From: Rummeliibacillus stabekisii
GTDB lineage: Bacteria > Bacillota > Bacilli > Bacillales_A > Planococcaceae
Direction of reading: 5' to 3'
Length of the DNA stretch: 64,000 bases
Assembly: GCF_007988965.1 (NCBI RefSeq)
Contig: NZ_BJVD01000001.1
Coordinates: forward strand, 1,054,001-1,118,000
Of the stretch, positions 36,125-45,711 are shown one piece after another; position 1 is the first letter of the stretch; each line of letters opens with the position of its first letter. The translations under genes were made by a program, and so were the position numbers. Under the pieces are notes generated by a model. It saw only the letters and a list, made by a program, of their open reading frames with translations, searched no databases and was not told where the DNA came from.

Positions 36125-36163
36125 AAAAAATCCCGATAGACAAACTTGCATCAACGGGATTTT
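36125..36163 (-). terminator. Intrinsic terminator of degV
   Basis: Minus-strand stem AAAATCCCG / CGGGATTTT with a T run after degV. Confidence 0.8.
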
Positions 36164-36168
36164 AACAA

Positions 36169-37011
36169 TTATTTTCGATACCATCCAAGCCCAAGTGAAC
36201 CTTCGCCAAGGTGCGTACCAATGACAGGACCGAAATAGCTTAATGTGAATTCAACGGATGGATATTTTTCTTGAAGGACACGCATCCATTCTTTCCCTTC
36301 TTCTTCACAATTACCATGGATGACGGAAGCTTTGATATTTGGATGGACTGCTACATCTTCGCCAAGTAAATCTTCTATACGCTTAAGCGCTTTTTTACGT
36401 GTACGGATTTTTTCAAATGGGACAATCACTTTATCTTGGAAATGCAAGATAGGTTTAACTTGCAGCAATCCACCTATTAAGGCTGATGCCGCTGATAGAC
36501 GGCCACCACGTTGCAAGTGCGCCAAATCGTCCACCATAAAGTAAGCACGTACTGTTTTTTTCATTTCTTCAAGTTTCGCTATGATTTCTTTTGCAGAAGC
36601 ACCTTGTTTGGCCATTTTACCTGCCTCAATGACATAGAAGCCTTGGACATAACAGGCAATTTCACTATCAAAACCATGTACATCTAAATTTTTGACCATC
36701 TCACCAGCTTGTACTGCGCCTTGATATGTTCCACTAATACCACTTGATAAATGGATAGTTACGACTTCATCATAGTCTTTCGCTAGTTTTTCAAACAAGG
36801 AGACAAATTTGCCGATTGGCGGCTGCGATGTTTTAGGAAGCTCTTTTTCTTCCCGAACTTTTTTATAGAACGTCCCTACGTCTAGATCGACGCCTTCCTC
36901 ATAAGACTCTCCCTCAAAAATAACGCTTAGTGGGACTACATGTATATTTAAATCTTTTATTTCATCCTCTGACAGATAGGCTGTGCTATCTGTAACGATG
37001 GCGGTTGTCAT
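36169..37011 (-). CDS. DegV-family fatty-acid-binding protein
   Basis: 280 residues, full DegV length. The N-terminus IVTDSTAYLSEDEIKDLNIHVVPLSV and the lipid-site segments THLSSGISGTYQGA-type (IHLSSGISGTYQGA) and HLQRGGRLSAASALIGGLLQVKPIL are plain. Such proteins bind a fatty acid and hand it to fatty-acid kinase (FakB role). It is a single gene between comF and a lipoprotein gene. Confidence 0.88.
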   Translation of the reverse strand: MTTAIVTDSTAYLSEDEIKDLNIHVVPLSVIFEGESYEEGVDLDVGTFYKKVREEKELPKTSQPPIGKFVSLFEKLAKDYDEVVTIHLSSGISGTYQGAVQAGEMVKNLDVHGFDSEIACYVQGFYVIEAGKMAKQGASAKEIIAKLEEMKKTVRAYFMVDDLAHLQRGGRLSAASALIGGLLQVKPILHFQDKVIVPFEKIRTRKKALKRIEDLLGEDVAVHPNIKASVIHGNCEEEGKEWMRVLQEKYPSVEFTLSYFGPVIGTHLGEGSLGLGWYRK

Positions 37012-37093
37012 TAATTGTTCACTCCCCTACCTACATAAATACAATTCTATAATAGATCACTTGTTATGTTCAATGGGAAATAGCTAAACCCGG

Positions 37094-37133
37094 CAAAACA
37101 AAAATGAACGCAAAGATTTTCTCCGCGTTCATT
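37094..37133 (-). terminator. Intrinsic terminator of the lipoprotein gene
   Basis: Stem AATGAACGC / GCGTTCATT with TTTTTGTTTT on the minus side. Confidence 0.75.
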
Positions 37134-37143
37134 AGTAGTACTT

Positions 37144-37773
37144 CTATTTTTTTGTGCCCATGACATAAACGGCAGAAACGCCCCATTTGCCATTGTCCTT
37201 CGTCATTACTGTCACTTGGTTGAGTGGTTGTGTGAAGGAGTTGCTGTCCTGTTTCACAACAGTTTTGATATTCGCAAAGATTTCTGCGTAATTGTCCTTG
37301 TATTTCTTCAAGGTAATATTTTTAGCGGTGCGCTTTACATCATAGTCTTTAAACGCTTGTTTAGTGTAGTCAATTTCTTCTTTATAATCGAAGCCTTGTG
37401 GTTTATCCGCAATGGTATTGGCATATCGATCAATATCTTTATCATTAAATGCAGCAATATATTCATCGAAGACGGCTAATATAGCTTTTTTCTCTTCAGC
37501 TGGCGCTGTTTGATCTTCATCAACTTTACCGTCTGAATTTAGCTCAAAACCTACACCTTCATCATCTGAAGAAACAGATGATTTCGCGGCCTGTTCATTC
37601 GCTTCTGTATTTTGTTTCGTATCGGAAATACCGTGATTAATCGCGTTATTTTGAGATGTATAATCACTATCTTTGGTCGACCCTGTATTGCTACTCGCTT
37701 TTTCATCATTGTTGCCACATGCAGCTAGCATCAACGCACATACACCGACTAGCGCTATCTTTCGTAAAAACAT
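37144..37773 (-). CDS. Putative lipoprotein with NTF2-like C-terminal domain
   Basis: 209 residues. A lipoprotein signal with lipobox LAAC (Cys19) is followed by an Asn/Ser/Asp-rich linker to about residue 90. A compact domain follows (AILAVFDEYIAAFNDKDIDRYANTIADKPQGFDYKEEI and WGVSAVYVMG) resembling NTF2/SnoaL-like folds. It would sit on the outer face of the membrane. No named family is recognised. Confidence 0.6.
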   Translation of the reverse strand: MFLRKIALVGVCALMLAACGNNDEKASSNTGSTKDSDYTSQNNAINHGISDTKQNTEANEQAAKSSVSSDDEGVGFELNSDGKVDEDQTAPAEEKKAILAVFDEYIAAFNDKDIDRYANTIADKPQGFDYKEEIDYTKQAFKDYDVKRTAKNITLKKYKDNYAEIFANIKTVVKQDSNSFTQPLNQVTVMTKDNGKWGVSAVYVMGTKK

Positions 37774-37935
37774 GGATGAGGCCCTCCTACTTTGTATTCA
37801 GCAAACATATTGACGTCAAAAGAATTAATATGTTTCATTTCAAACAATATCAGTATAATCCAGTTAAGATAGCGTGTCATCTTCTTTTAACTTCCTTAAC
37901 TTCCTCGGTATCCATCTTAACACGGTATAAATAGT

Positions 37936-37982
37936 AAAAAGCTAGAGTAGCGGGTCGAACTCCGCTATACTCTAGCTTTTTA
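37936..37982 (-). terminator. Intrinsic terminator of degS-degU
   Basis: Long stem AAAAAGCTAGAGTAGCGG / CCGCTATACTCTAGCTTTTT, just after degU. Confidence 0.88.
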
Positions 37983-37988
37983 AATTTC

Positions 37989-38663
37989 TTATCTTACTTC
38001 GACCCAGCCGTTTTTAATTGCTGTAACCACTGCTTGCGTACGGTCGTTTACATTCATTTTTTGAAGAATGCTTGATACATGGTTTTTAACTGTTTTCTCT
38101 GAGATGAATAATGTTTCACCAATTGCTCTATTGCTTTGACCATCTGTTAAAAGTTGTAGCACTTCACATTCACGCTTTGTAAGCAAGTGGAATGGACGAC
38201 GAATTTCTGTTTGATGGAATGAACCTTTGTTTTCGCGTTCGCTTAAACGACGGTATTCCGCTACTAAGTTTCTTGTTACTTTTGGATGCAAGTAGGAGCC
38301 GCCAGCAGCTACGATTTTAATCGCATCAACAATTTCATCCGCATCCATTTCTTTAAGCATATAACCTAATGCACCTGATTTTAATGCATGCGATACATAT
38401 GACTCGTCGTCATGGATGGACAAAATCATCACTTTAGCATTAGGGTGTCCTTCAATAAGCTCAGCTGTCGCTTCGACGCCATTTTTTTGTGGCATATTAA
38501 TATCCATCAAGACAACATCTGGTTGATACTCTTCATATAGTTGGATAAGATCCGTACCATCGTCGCCTTCTGCAACGACTTCAAATGAATCTTCAAAGTC
38601 CAATATACGTTTAACCCCTTCGCGGAATAATTGATGATCATCAATAATAATAATTTTTGTCAT
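37989..38663 (-). CDS. degU: Response regulator DegU
   Basis: 224 residues. The receiver domain has phospho-acceptor Asp54 (VVLMDINMP), acidic pocket IIDDH, and the C-terminal LuxR-type HTH is [15 protein letters not shown]...[14 protein letters not shown]. DegU controls exoenzymes, motility and competence. It is 32 bases downstream of degS, the normal pair. Confidence 0.95.
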   Translation of the reverse strand: MTKIIIIDDHQLFREGVKRILDFEDSFEVVAEGDDGTDLIQLYEEYQPDVVLMDINMPQKNGVEATAELIEGHPNAKVMILSIHDDESYVSHALKSGALGYMLKEMDADEIVDAIKIVAAGGSYLHPKVTRNLVAEYRRLSERENKGSFHQTEIRRPFHLLTKRECEVLQLLTDGQSNRAIGETLFISEKTVKNHVSSILQKMNVNDRTQAVVTAIKNGWVEVR

Positions 38664-38695
38664 GAAAACTTCCTCCTAAATTGCACCTAAATTCT

Positions 38696-39841
38696 CTATT
38701 TTGTTTTAATTGGTATTTTAAACATGATGCGCGTTCCTTGTTTTTCTACAGAATCTAAATTCATTTCGCCACCTAGCAAATCGACACGTTCCTTCATTCC
38801 AATCAAGCCAAAAGAATTCTGTTTTGTAGTTTGTGGATTAAATCCAATGCCATCATCTTTAATGGAGATATTGATAAAGTCTTTACAACTCTCTAGTTTA
38901 ACCCACACCTGATGTGATTTTCCATGTTGGATTGCATTATTTACACACTCTTGCACCAAACGGAAAATGGCTACTTCGTATTTTGAATCAAGCCGGGTCT
39001 GTTCTCCAATGCTTTGGAAATAAACCTTCGTTCCTTGATGATACTCTTCTACAGAACTTAGGTATTTTTTCAAGGTCGGTACGATTCCTAAGTCATCTAG
39101 AGCCATAGGCCGTAAATCATAAATAATACGTCTTACCTCATGCAAGGCATCCCGCACCATACCCTTTAGTTCTACTATTTCCAGCAAAGCTTTTTCAATA
39201 CCTCGTTCTTGATATGTACGATTGATTATATCAGTGCGTAGCAATACATTAGCAAGCATTTGTGCGGGACCATCATGAATTTCTCTTGAAATCCGTTTTC
39301 TTTCTTCTTCAGTGGCTTCAATAATTTTCATGGTGTAGTCTTCACGCATCTTCGCATTTTCTAATGCCGGACGAATGCTCTTCAAATCAACGGTCAAATA
39401 ATTCAGCACCACGTTAACTTGGCTAACCAAATGATCCGCCCGTTCAATTGTATCGAGTAGAGAGCGCATTCTTCTTTCTAAGTCATCTCTCTTATCGCGC
39501 AATAACCTTTCTTCTGCTTGAAGAATCGAATAACGAATCTGAATCTTATTTGCTTGGTCATAGGCTTTTTGAATCTCTGCTTCACTATAAATGTTGAAAT
39601 TCTTAGAAACTTCCGCTAAACGAGTTCTCGACAATCGTGACTTTTTCTCTAGCACATCATTTTCCAGAATTACTTCCTTTATTTTAGAACGAACTTGTTC
39701 CAGCTCGAGTTTCATTTCATCAAATGTTTTGCGACTCTGTTCACTGATAGTGAAGATGTCATTCTTTGATTCGTCGATGGTTTTAATCATTCGGTTGAAG
39801 ATTAAATCCAACGATTCTAAGTCGAATTTATCGTTTAACAT
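38696..39841 (-). CDS. degS: Sensor histidine kinase DegS
   Basis: 381 residues, soluble. Long N-terminal coiled coil (about 30-160), then a HisKA_3 dimerisation helix with the phosphoryl His189 in ISREIHDGPAQ, and an HATPase with DDGIGFNP. No membrane segment, as known for DegS. It phosphorylates DegU. Confidence 0.95.
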   Translation of the reverse strand: MLNDKFDLESLDLIFNRMIKTIDESKNDIFTISEQSRKTFDEMKLELEQVRSKIKEVILENDVLEKKSRLSRTRLAEVSKNFNIYSEAEIQKAYDQANKIQIRYSILQAEERLLRDKRDDLERRMRSLLDTIERADHLVSQVNVVLNYLTVDLKSIRPALENAKMREDYTMKIIEATEEERKRISREIHDGPAQMLANVLLRTDIINRTYQERGIEKALLEIVELKGMVRDALHEVRRIIYDLRPMALDDLGIVPTLKKYLSSVEEYHQGTKVYFQSIGEQTRLDSKYEVAIFRLVQECVNNAIQHGKSHQVWVKLESCKDFINISIKDDGIGFNPQTTKQNSFGLIGMKERVDLLGGEMNLDSVEKQGTRIMFKIPIKTK

Positions 39842-40027
39842 TCACATCATCCTTATTTTTTGTGCTACATTTAAATCAATACTTCGCCTGTTTGCTGGCT
39901 TATATATCTTTCCTACTGTATTCACATCATTATTATATCACGTGTCAGACTTAAGACTATTAAATTCTGATGACAAACAGATGTCTAAGGCTTCACGAAA
40001 TAGGACCTATATAAAGAGGAGTGTAAC

Positions 40028-40663
40028 ATGAGAAAAAATTATTTAACAATAAAAAGCGCTGGTTCGAATGAAATTGTAATATCAAAATCAAGATTTATCT
40101 CTAATTGTAAACGGGTGGAAAATGAGGAAGAAGCATTAGACTTTATTCAATCAATTAAAAAAGAGCATCATTCTGCAAATCACAACTGCTCTGCATATAT
40201 AATCGGTGAGAACAACCAATACCAAAAAGCAAATGATGATGGAGAACCTAGTGGAACTGCCGGTGTACCTATATTAGAAGTTATCAAAAAACAAAACCTG
40301 CAAGATACAGTCATTGTCATCACTCGCTACTTCGGTGGCATAAAATTAGGTGCAGGAGGTTTAGTACGAGCGTATGGTAAGGCAGCGTCTGCTGGTATTG
40401 AGGCTAGCGGTGTCGTAGAACGAAAGTTACATAAAGTTATGAAGGCAGCAATTGACTATACCTGGCTTGGAAAACTAGAAAATGAAATTCGAAATTCTTC
40501 TTATTTAATTAAAGAAATTACTTACGCAGATAATGTAGAATTTTACGTATATGTTCCTGAAGAACAAGAAGCAGAGTTTAGCGAATGGTTAACAAACATG
40601 ACAAATGGGCAAGTAATGATTACATGTGTTGACAAAGTATTTCGTGAATTCGACAAAATATAA
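40028..40663 (+). CDS. yvyE: YigZ/IMPACT family protein YvyE
   Basis: 211 residues. The IMPACT signature is clear (DDGEPSGTAGVPILEVI, then VIVITRYFGGIKLGAGGLVRAYGKAA). The C-terminal part is the small YigZ-type ferredoxin-like domain. The gene occupies the usual place divergent from degS. The molecular role in bacteria is not settled. RBS AGAGGAG precedes the ATG. Confidence 0.9.
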   Translation: MRKNYLTIKSAGSNEIVISKSRFISNCKRVENEEEALDFIQSIKKEHHSANHNCSAYIIGENNQYQKANDDGEPSGTAGVPILEVIKKQNLQDTVIVITRYFGGIKLGAGGLVRAYGKAASAGIEASGVVERKLHKVMKAAIDYTWLGKLENEIRNSSYLIKEITYADNVEFYVYVPEEQEAEFSEWLTNMTNGQVMITCVDKVFREFDKI

Positions 40664-40800
40664 TGAAATTTTAATTTTACCTTTACATTTTCACATAGTA
40701 TAATGAAGTTCGCTATATGTACTAAAAGAAACTTCTTTCTTTTGAATAGCGTCAAATAATTATCTACACTTAGTATTCCTAAATTTAGAGGAGATTATAT

Positions 40801-42012
40801 ATGACAAATTCTAGAATACAGGCAAAAAAAGAGAAAAGAGTGAAAAAGACGCCTAAGAAGAAAAAGTCGCGTCTCGCTTTAAAAGTCTTTTTAATTGTCA
40901 TTGCATTAATGCTCGTTTCTGGCGGTGCCTATGCATACTATTTATACAAACAAGGCGAGAAGGCTGCGAACAAAGCATATGATAATGAAAACCAACGTGA
41001 AAAATCTGATTTGCGTACTGAAAAAGTAGAACCGTTGAAAGACAATATCTCAATCCTATTTGTTGGGATTGATGACAGCGAAAAACGAGAACAAGGCACT
41101 GATCATTCCCGCTCAGATGCATTAATGCTTGCCACTTTAAATAACAAAGATAAATCAGTAAAATTATTAAGCATTCCGCGTGACTCTTATGTATATATTC
41201 CATATGTAGGCTACCAAGATAAAATCACGCACGCCCATGCATACGGCGGTACACAAGCAACAATCGATACTGTTGAAAACTTGTTGAATGTACCAGTGGA
41301 TTACTATTATCGATTGAACTTTGATGCGTTTATTCAGATTGTAGATGCATTAGGCGGTATCGAAGTGAAAGTACCGTATGCCCTACATGAGTTAGACGAA
41401 AATGACAAACGGACGGTTAACTTAAAACCTGGAAAGCAAATCCTAGATGGTAGTGAAGCATTAGCTCTTGCACGTACACGTCATCAGGACAGCGACATAC
41501 AGCGCGGCGAACGCCAACAAATGATTTTAAAAGCCATAATTAAAAAAGCTTCTTCCGTTTCATCATTCACAAAATATGATAACATCCTTGCAGCAATCGG
41601 TAACAATATGAAAACCAATATGACATTCGGCGAAATGAAGTCCCTTGCAGCCTATGTGAAAAACGGGATGCCAAAAGTTAAGTCGCTTTCATTAAAAGGT
41701 ACCGATGATATGTCCACAGGTGTTTACTACTATAAACTTGACGAAAATGGTTTAGCTGAAACACGCCAAGTTTTGCAAAAACAATTAGGAATTAGTGACA
41801 GTGATTTAAGCAAATCAAATCAACAAACTGACAACAACACTAATCAACAAAATACTAATAATCAGCAGAACAATACTAATCAACAAAATACGAATAACCA
41901 ACAGCAAAACACAAACCAACAAAATAATAATGCCGGAAACAACAATGCTGGCTACCAATCTGGATCCACTAACAACTATAGTGGCAGTTACAATTCCGGC
42001 GGTAATCAATAA
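40801..42012 (+). CDS. LytR-CpsA-Psr (LCP) family wall-polymer ligase with Asn/Gln-rich tail
   Basis: 403 residues. A Lys-rich cytoplasmic N-terminus precedes one membrane segment (about 25-48). The extracellular LCP domain follows: HSRSDALMLATLN, LLSIPRDSYVYIP, and LDGSEALALARTRHQDSDIQRGERQQ with the conserved Arg/Asp set. LCP enzymes attach teichoic acid or other glycopolymers to peptidoglycan. From about residue 340 to the end the sequence is an Asn/Gln/Gly/Ser-rich tail with short QQNTNN-type repeats. tagO lies convergent downstream. Confidence 0.88.
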   Translation: MTNSRIQAKKEKRVKKTPKKKKSRLALKVFLIVIALMLVSGGAYAYYLYKQGEKAANKAYDNENQREKSDLRTEKVEPLKDNISILFVGIDDSEKREQGTDHSRSDALMLATLNNKDKSVKLLSIPRDSYVYIPYVGYQDKITHAHAYGGTQATIDTVENLLNVPVDYYYRLNFDAFIQIVDALGGIEVKVPYALHELDENDKRTVNLKPGKQILDGSEALALARTRHQDSDIQRGERQQMILKAIIKKASSVSSFTKYDNILAAIGNNMKTNMTFGEMKSLAAYVKNGMPKVKSLSLKGTDDMSTGVYYYKLDENGLAETRQVLQKQLGISDSDLSKSNQQTDNNTNQQNTNNQQNNTNQQNTNNQQQNTNQQNNNAGNNNAGYQSGSTNNYSGSYNSGGNQ

Positions 42013-42035
42013 AGTCGCTTCATTGGCTAATAAAT

Positions 42036-42084
42036 AAAAAACACCCCAAACGTTAGAATCAAATCTAGCTTTGGGGTGTTTTTT
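42036..42084 (+). terminator. Intrinsic terminator of the LCP gene
   Basis: Stem AAAAAACACCCCAAA / TTTGGGGTGTTTTTT. The rest of the gap to 42360 shows no gene. Confidence 0.88.
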
Positions 42085-42360
42085 GGTCTTTCACAATAAT
42101 TTTTTTAATCTATATTAGTATGGTGCAATAATAGTTTCGTTTCAAAAAGCACTTTCTGCGCGCTTGGTTCCATCTCTTCTCACTACGTTCATGCAGGACT
42201 TTCAGCTCAAGCATATCTTAGGAGATATCGTATCTACAACCCTAGTTATAAAAGTCCATCTATTTACTGAGTTTAATGATAGTGAATAACTGAACTATCC
42301 TTCTCTCTCTTTACTAAAACTTCAACTGGTTATTCATCTCCTTTATCTATTTATTAACTA

Positions 42361-42392
42361 AAAAAAACGTGAAAGATATATATCTTTCACGT
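42361..42392 (-). terminator. Intrinsic terminator of tagO
   Basis: The perfect palindrome of ACGTGAAAGATAT arms, followed on the minus strand by seven T. Confidence 0.85.
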
Positions 42393-42422
42393 CTTTTAAT
42401 TAGAATTTTAAACAATCACTAT

Positions 42423-43466
42423 TTATTTACGTCTTACTAGATTTAAAAGTGGTCGGTAATTTTGTCCAGCTAGTCCAATCGCTTCAACAAATAATTCAAT
42501 GGCTATCAAAATCACCGTGATTAACAAAATAGCTCCCCATACTGTAGCCATCGAGAATGTAACTGCTGCTACTCCGAACATCGCTGCAATACCGTAAATT
42601 AACAGTACTGTTTGGCGATGAGTAAATCCAAGACTCATCAAACGATGATGCAAATGGGATTTGTCAGGACTAAATGGCGGTTGTTTATTTAATAAACGGC
42701 GCACAATAGCAAAGAATGTATCTGAAATTGGCACGCCCAACATTACGATTGGAATAACCAAAGAGATAAAGGTAACATTTTTAAAACCAAGTAATGATAA
42801 GACGGCAATCATAAAGCCAAGGAACAGCGCGCCTGTATCACCCATAAAAATTTTAGCTGGATGGAAATTATAAAATAAGAAACCACAAGTACTTGCAGCA
42901 AGAATTAAAGCAATCACAAGTACAAAACCATTACTCATAATAAACGCCATACCAGCAAGTGTAACTAAAGCAATCGTAGAAACACCAGCAGCAAGGCCAT
43001 CCAATCCATCTATTAAGTTAATTGCATTTGTAATAGCTAATATCCAAAGTATCGTTAATGGAATACTAAAGTATCCAAAGTCTAATTTTCCGTTAAAAGG
43101 CAAGTTGATAAAATCAATTTGAACGCCGCCAAAGAAGATGACGATTAATGCTGCAGCCAATTGGCCAAGCAGTTTTGCTTTTGGCGTAATTTCAAGCATA
43201 TCATCAAGAGCCCCAGTTATAACAATCACAAAGCCGCCAAGCAAAATAGCAACTATCGATACAGACTTATCCATAGGATGTGCCACAGCAATCCCTATTA
43301 GAAAGGCTATAAAAATGGCTAAACCGCCAAGTCGCGGCATTACACTGCTGTGTACTTTGCGATGGTTTGGTTTATCAACAGCGCCAATGCGGTATGCGAG
43401 TTTCTTAACGAACGGAGTCAAGAGTATTGAAGCAACAAAAGCTACAATTAGTGCTAGGTAAGTCAT
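42423..43466 (-). CDS. tagO: Undecaprenyl-phosphate GlcNAc-1-phosphate transferase TagO/WecA
   Basis: 347 residues with about 10-11 membrane segments. Family motifs: NHRKVHSSVMPRLGGLAIF (about 38-56), GALDDMLEITPKAKLLGQ with the Asp pair, NLIDGLDGLAAG, FNFHPAKIFMGDTGALFLGF, and the cytoplasmic HLHHRL loop. It starts wall-teichoic-acid linkage-unit synthesis on undecaprenyl phosphate. tagA in this window would act next. Confidence 0.93.
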   Translation of the reverse strand: MTYLALIVAFVASILLTPFVKKLAYRIGAVDKPNHRKVHSSVMPRLGGLAIFIAFLIGIAVAHPMDKSVSIVAILLGGFVIVITGALDDMLEITPKAKLLGQLAAALIVIFFGGVQIDFINLPFNGKLDFGYFSIPLTILWILAITNAINLIDGLDGLAAGVSTIALVTLAGMAFIMSNGFVLVIALILAASTCGFLFYNFHPAKIFMGDTGALFLGFMIAVLSLLGFKNVTFISLVIPIVMLGVPISDTFFAIVRRLLNKQPPFSPDKSHLHHRLMSLGFTHRQTVLLIYGIAAMFGVAAVTFSMATVWGAILLITVILIAIELFVEAIGLAGQNYRPLLNLVRRK

Positions 43467-44090
43467 ATTACCCGTCCTCCTTACGAACTCTACATCATTT
43501 TATTTGAAATATGCGTCCCAATAACGCAGTGATATACTATTTCTCATTAAGTACAAAGACTATTATAGCACGAAATTAGCAAAATAGCAGTCTCTTTCAA
43601 GGAATTCATTGGGCAACTCACATTCACAAATGTACTTCTTCCCCAATTCTATTCTTTATACACATAGACAAAATGCAGTCGCTCTACTTATTTCTAATCT
43701 TCACTATATATTAATTGGGATACTCTAAAATTACAAGACGTATTTAAGAACAAATTGTTCCAATTATTGTTCTTCATTTTACCAGACTATTGATCTCTTT
43801 AAAATAGAACTGTTAATAGTAAATAAATACATTTAAAAAGCCTTAAGATTTTAATGTATTCGACAAATTATAAAAATATTCATCTTTTTATCACAAAATA
43901 GTGTTTTTTTCGATATTTTTTTATGGTACTCTAATCAATAGCTTTTGAAATTTTAATTAGAATTTTCAGATATTAAATAAATTCACTTACTATTCTAATT
44001 AAAAAATGATATACGGCAAAACACAGGCCAATGAAAAACACTAAAACACTTCTTAGATTTTTCAGTGCCTAAGTAAAAAGGAGTTTTTCT
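43467..44090. other. 624-base gene-free gap between tagO and brnQ
   Basis: AT-rich divergent intergenic region. It should hold the promoters of both genes. No ORF, RNA gene or T-box signature was found; the one notable element is a CodY-like box at 43961-43975. Confidence 0.6.
43961..43975 (+). promoter_or_regulatory. CodY-like box upstream of brnQ
   Basis: AATTTTCAGATATTA matches the 15-base CodY consensus AATTTTCWGAAAATT at 12 positions. Branched-chain amino acid carriers are classic CodY targets. It lies about 115 bases before the brnQ start. Confidence 0.4.
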
Positions 44091-45413
44091 ATGGAAATTC
44101 AAAAACTGTCACTTGGAGAAAAAATTTCGGTAGGATTTATGCTATTTGCCCTTTTCCTTGGTGCAGGCAACATTATTTTCCCGCCATTGCTAGGACAACA
44201 ATCAGGCGAACATTTTGTATTAGCCATTATAGGATTTTTAATCACAGGTGTGGGTTTGCCTTTACTAGGCGTTATTACAGTTGCTAAATCAGGTGGCGAA
44301 TTACAGGATATGGCTTCTAAAGTAAGCCCATTATTTGGAATCATCTTCACAGCAATTGTTTATCTAGCTATCGGTCCTTTCTTCGCCATGCCGCGTACCG
44401 GAACCGTTTCATACGAATTAGGGGTAAAACCTTATTTATCAGAACATACCGCTTCTATGAGCTGGCCACTAATTATTTTTACAATACTCTTCTTCTTAAT
44501 TACAATGTTTTTTGCATTGAATCCAAGCAAGCTTATTGACCGAGTAGGAAAAATTCTAACACCAGCACTTCTGGTTGTAATCGCGGCTCTTGCTATAAAA
44601 TCAATTGTTACACCAATGGACGGAGCTGGAAAAGCGATTGGTAAATATGTCTCAAATCCTTTCGGCGAAGGTTTTGTACAGGGCTATTTGACAATGGACT
44701 TTCTTGCAGCATTAATTTTCGGTATTGTAATTATCGAGGCTTTAAAAGGGAAAAACATCACGCATAAACCAACGGTCGTTAAAACAACCATTTTTGCAGC
44801 CTTTATTGCAGCAGCAGGACTTGCACTCGTCTATTTAGCTCTTGGGTATATCGGTTCGTCCAGCTATCAGACTATTGGGCAATTCAATAGTGGAGCAGAT
44901 ATTATCACAAAGTCTGCCAACATACTTTATGGGCAATTTGGTAACATTTTATTAACTGCGGTAATTTTGTTGGCCTGTCTGACAACTTCAATCGGTTTAA
45001 TGACAGCCTCATCTGAGTTTTTCTATAAATTATTCCCATCAATTTCATATAAAGCTTGGGTATGGATTTTCGCTATCTTCTCTACTATTGTTGCTAATAT
45101 TGGCTTAGATCAGCTAATCGCAGTTTCTTTACCAGTTCTTTTAGCTATCTATCCATTAGCCATTGTACTGATGGTATTAACGCTAGTATCAAAATGGTTC
45201 CTCGATGCTCGTTCCGTCTACATTACAGCGCTTATTTTTACAGCATTTATCAGTATTTACGATGGCCTGAAGAGTGCAAAAATTGAATGGCCAGCCTATG
45301 AAGAGTTTTTGAAACAGATTCCACTTTATTCAACAGGAATAGGATGGCTCATTCCCGCTTTAATAGGTGCAGTGATTGGCTGGATCATTTCTCTTTTCCT
45401 AAAAAGAAAATAA
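44091..45413 (+). CDS. brnQ: Branched-chain amino acid carrier BrnQ (LIVCS family)
   Basis: 440 residues with about 12 membrane segments. The N-terminus FMLFALFLGAGNIIFPPLLGQQSGE and the GPFFAMPRTGTVSYE motif are characteristic. It imports leucine, isoleucine and valine with Na+ or H+. RBS AAAAGGAG precedes the ATG. Confidence 0.94.
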   Translation: MEIQKLSLGEKISVGFMLFALFLGAGNIIFPPLLGQQSGEHFVLAIIGFLITGVGLPLLGVITVAKSGGELQDMASKVSPLFGIIFTAIVYLAIGPFFAMPRTGTVSYELGVKPYLSEHTASMSWPLIIFTILFFLITMFFALNPSKLIDRVGKILTPALLVVIAALAIKSIVTPMDGAGKAIGKYVSNPFGEGFVQGYLTMDFLAALIFGIVIIEALKGKNITHKPTVVKTTIFAAFIAAAGLALVYLALGYIGSSSYQTIGQFNSGADIITKSANILYGQFGNILLTAVILLACLTTSIGLMTASSEFFYKLFPSISYKAWVWIFAIFSTIVANIGLDQLIAVSLPVLLAIYPLAIVLMVLTLVSKWFLDARSVYITALIFTAFISIYDGLKSAKIEWPAYEEFLKQIPLYSTGIGWLIPALIGAVIGWIISLFLKRK

Positions 45414-45426
45414 TATATTATTATTT

Positions 45427-45458
45427 AAGCGATTAGAGCGAATCTCTAATCGCTTTTT
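45427..45458 (+). terminator. Intrinsic terminator of brnQ
   Basis: Stem AAGCGATTAGAG / CTCTAATCGCTT with five T. Confidence 0.85.
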
Positions 45459-45711
45459 ATTGTGCTTTCATTTAATAGGATAAAACAATATTTAAATCTT
45501 CCCTTTAACCAGTCATAGTCAATCGTTTACCTTCTATATAATCATTAATTTTGATTAAATTTACAACTATAAAAAAACGCTTTCAAAAATTTTATAAAAG
45601 ACTCAACTTTTTAAGAACAAAAGCTTGAATTCATCTCATAGTGTGATATATTTAATACGCTATTGAGATATATTCATAAATTAGACACAAAGGATTGAGG
45701 GTGTAACAAAA

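Noticed and set aside
42085-42360. Small gene or RNA between the LCP gene and tagO
   Set aside because: No ORF with a ribosome site and no promoter-terminator pair; convergent spacer only.
43467-44090. T-box or other riboswitch upstream of brnQ
   Set aside because: No T-box antiterminator core or specifier loop, and no convincing terminator pair before the start codon.
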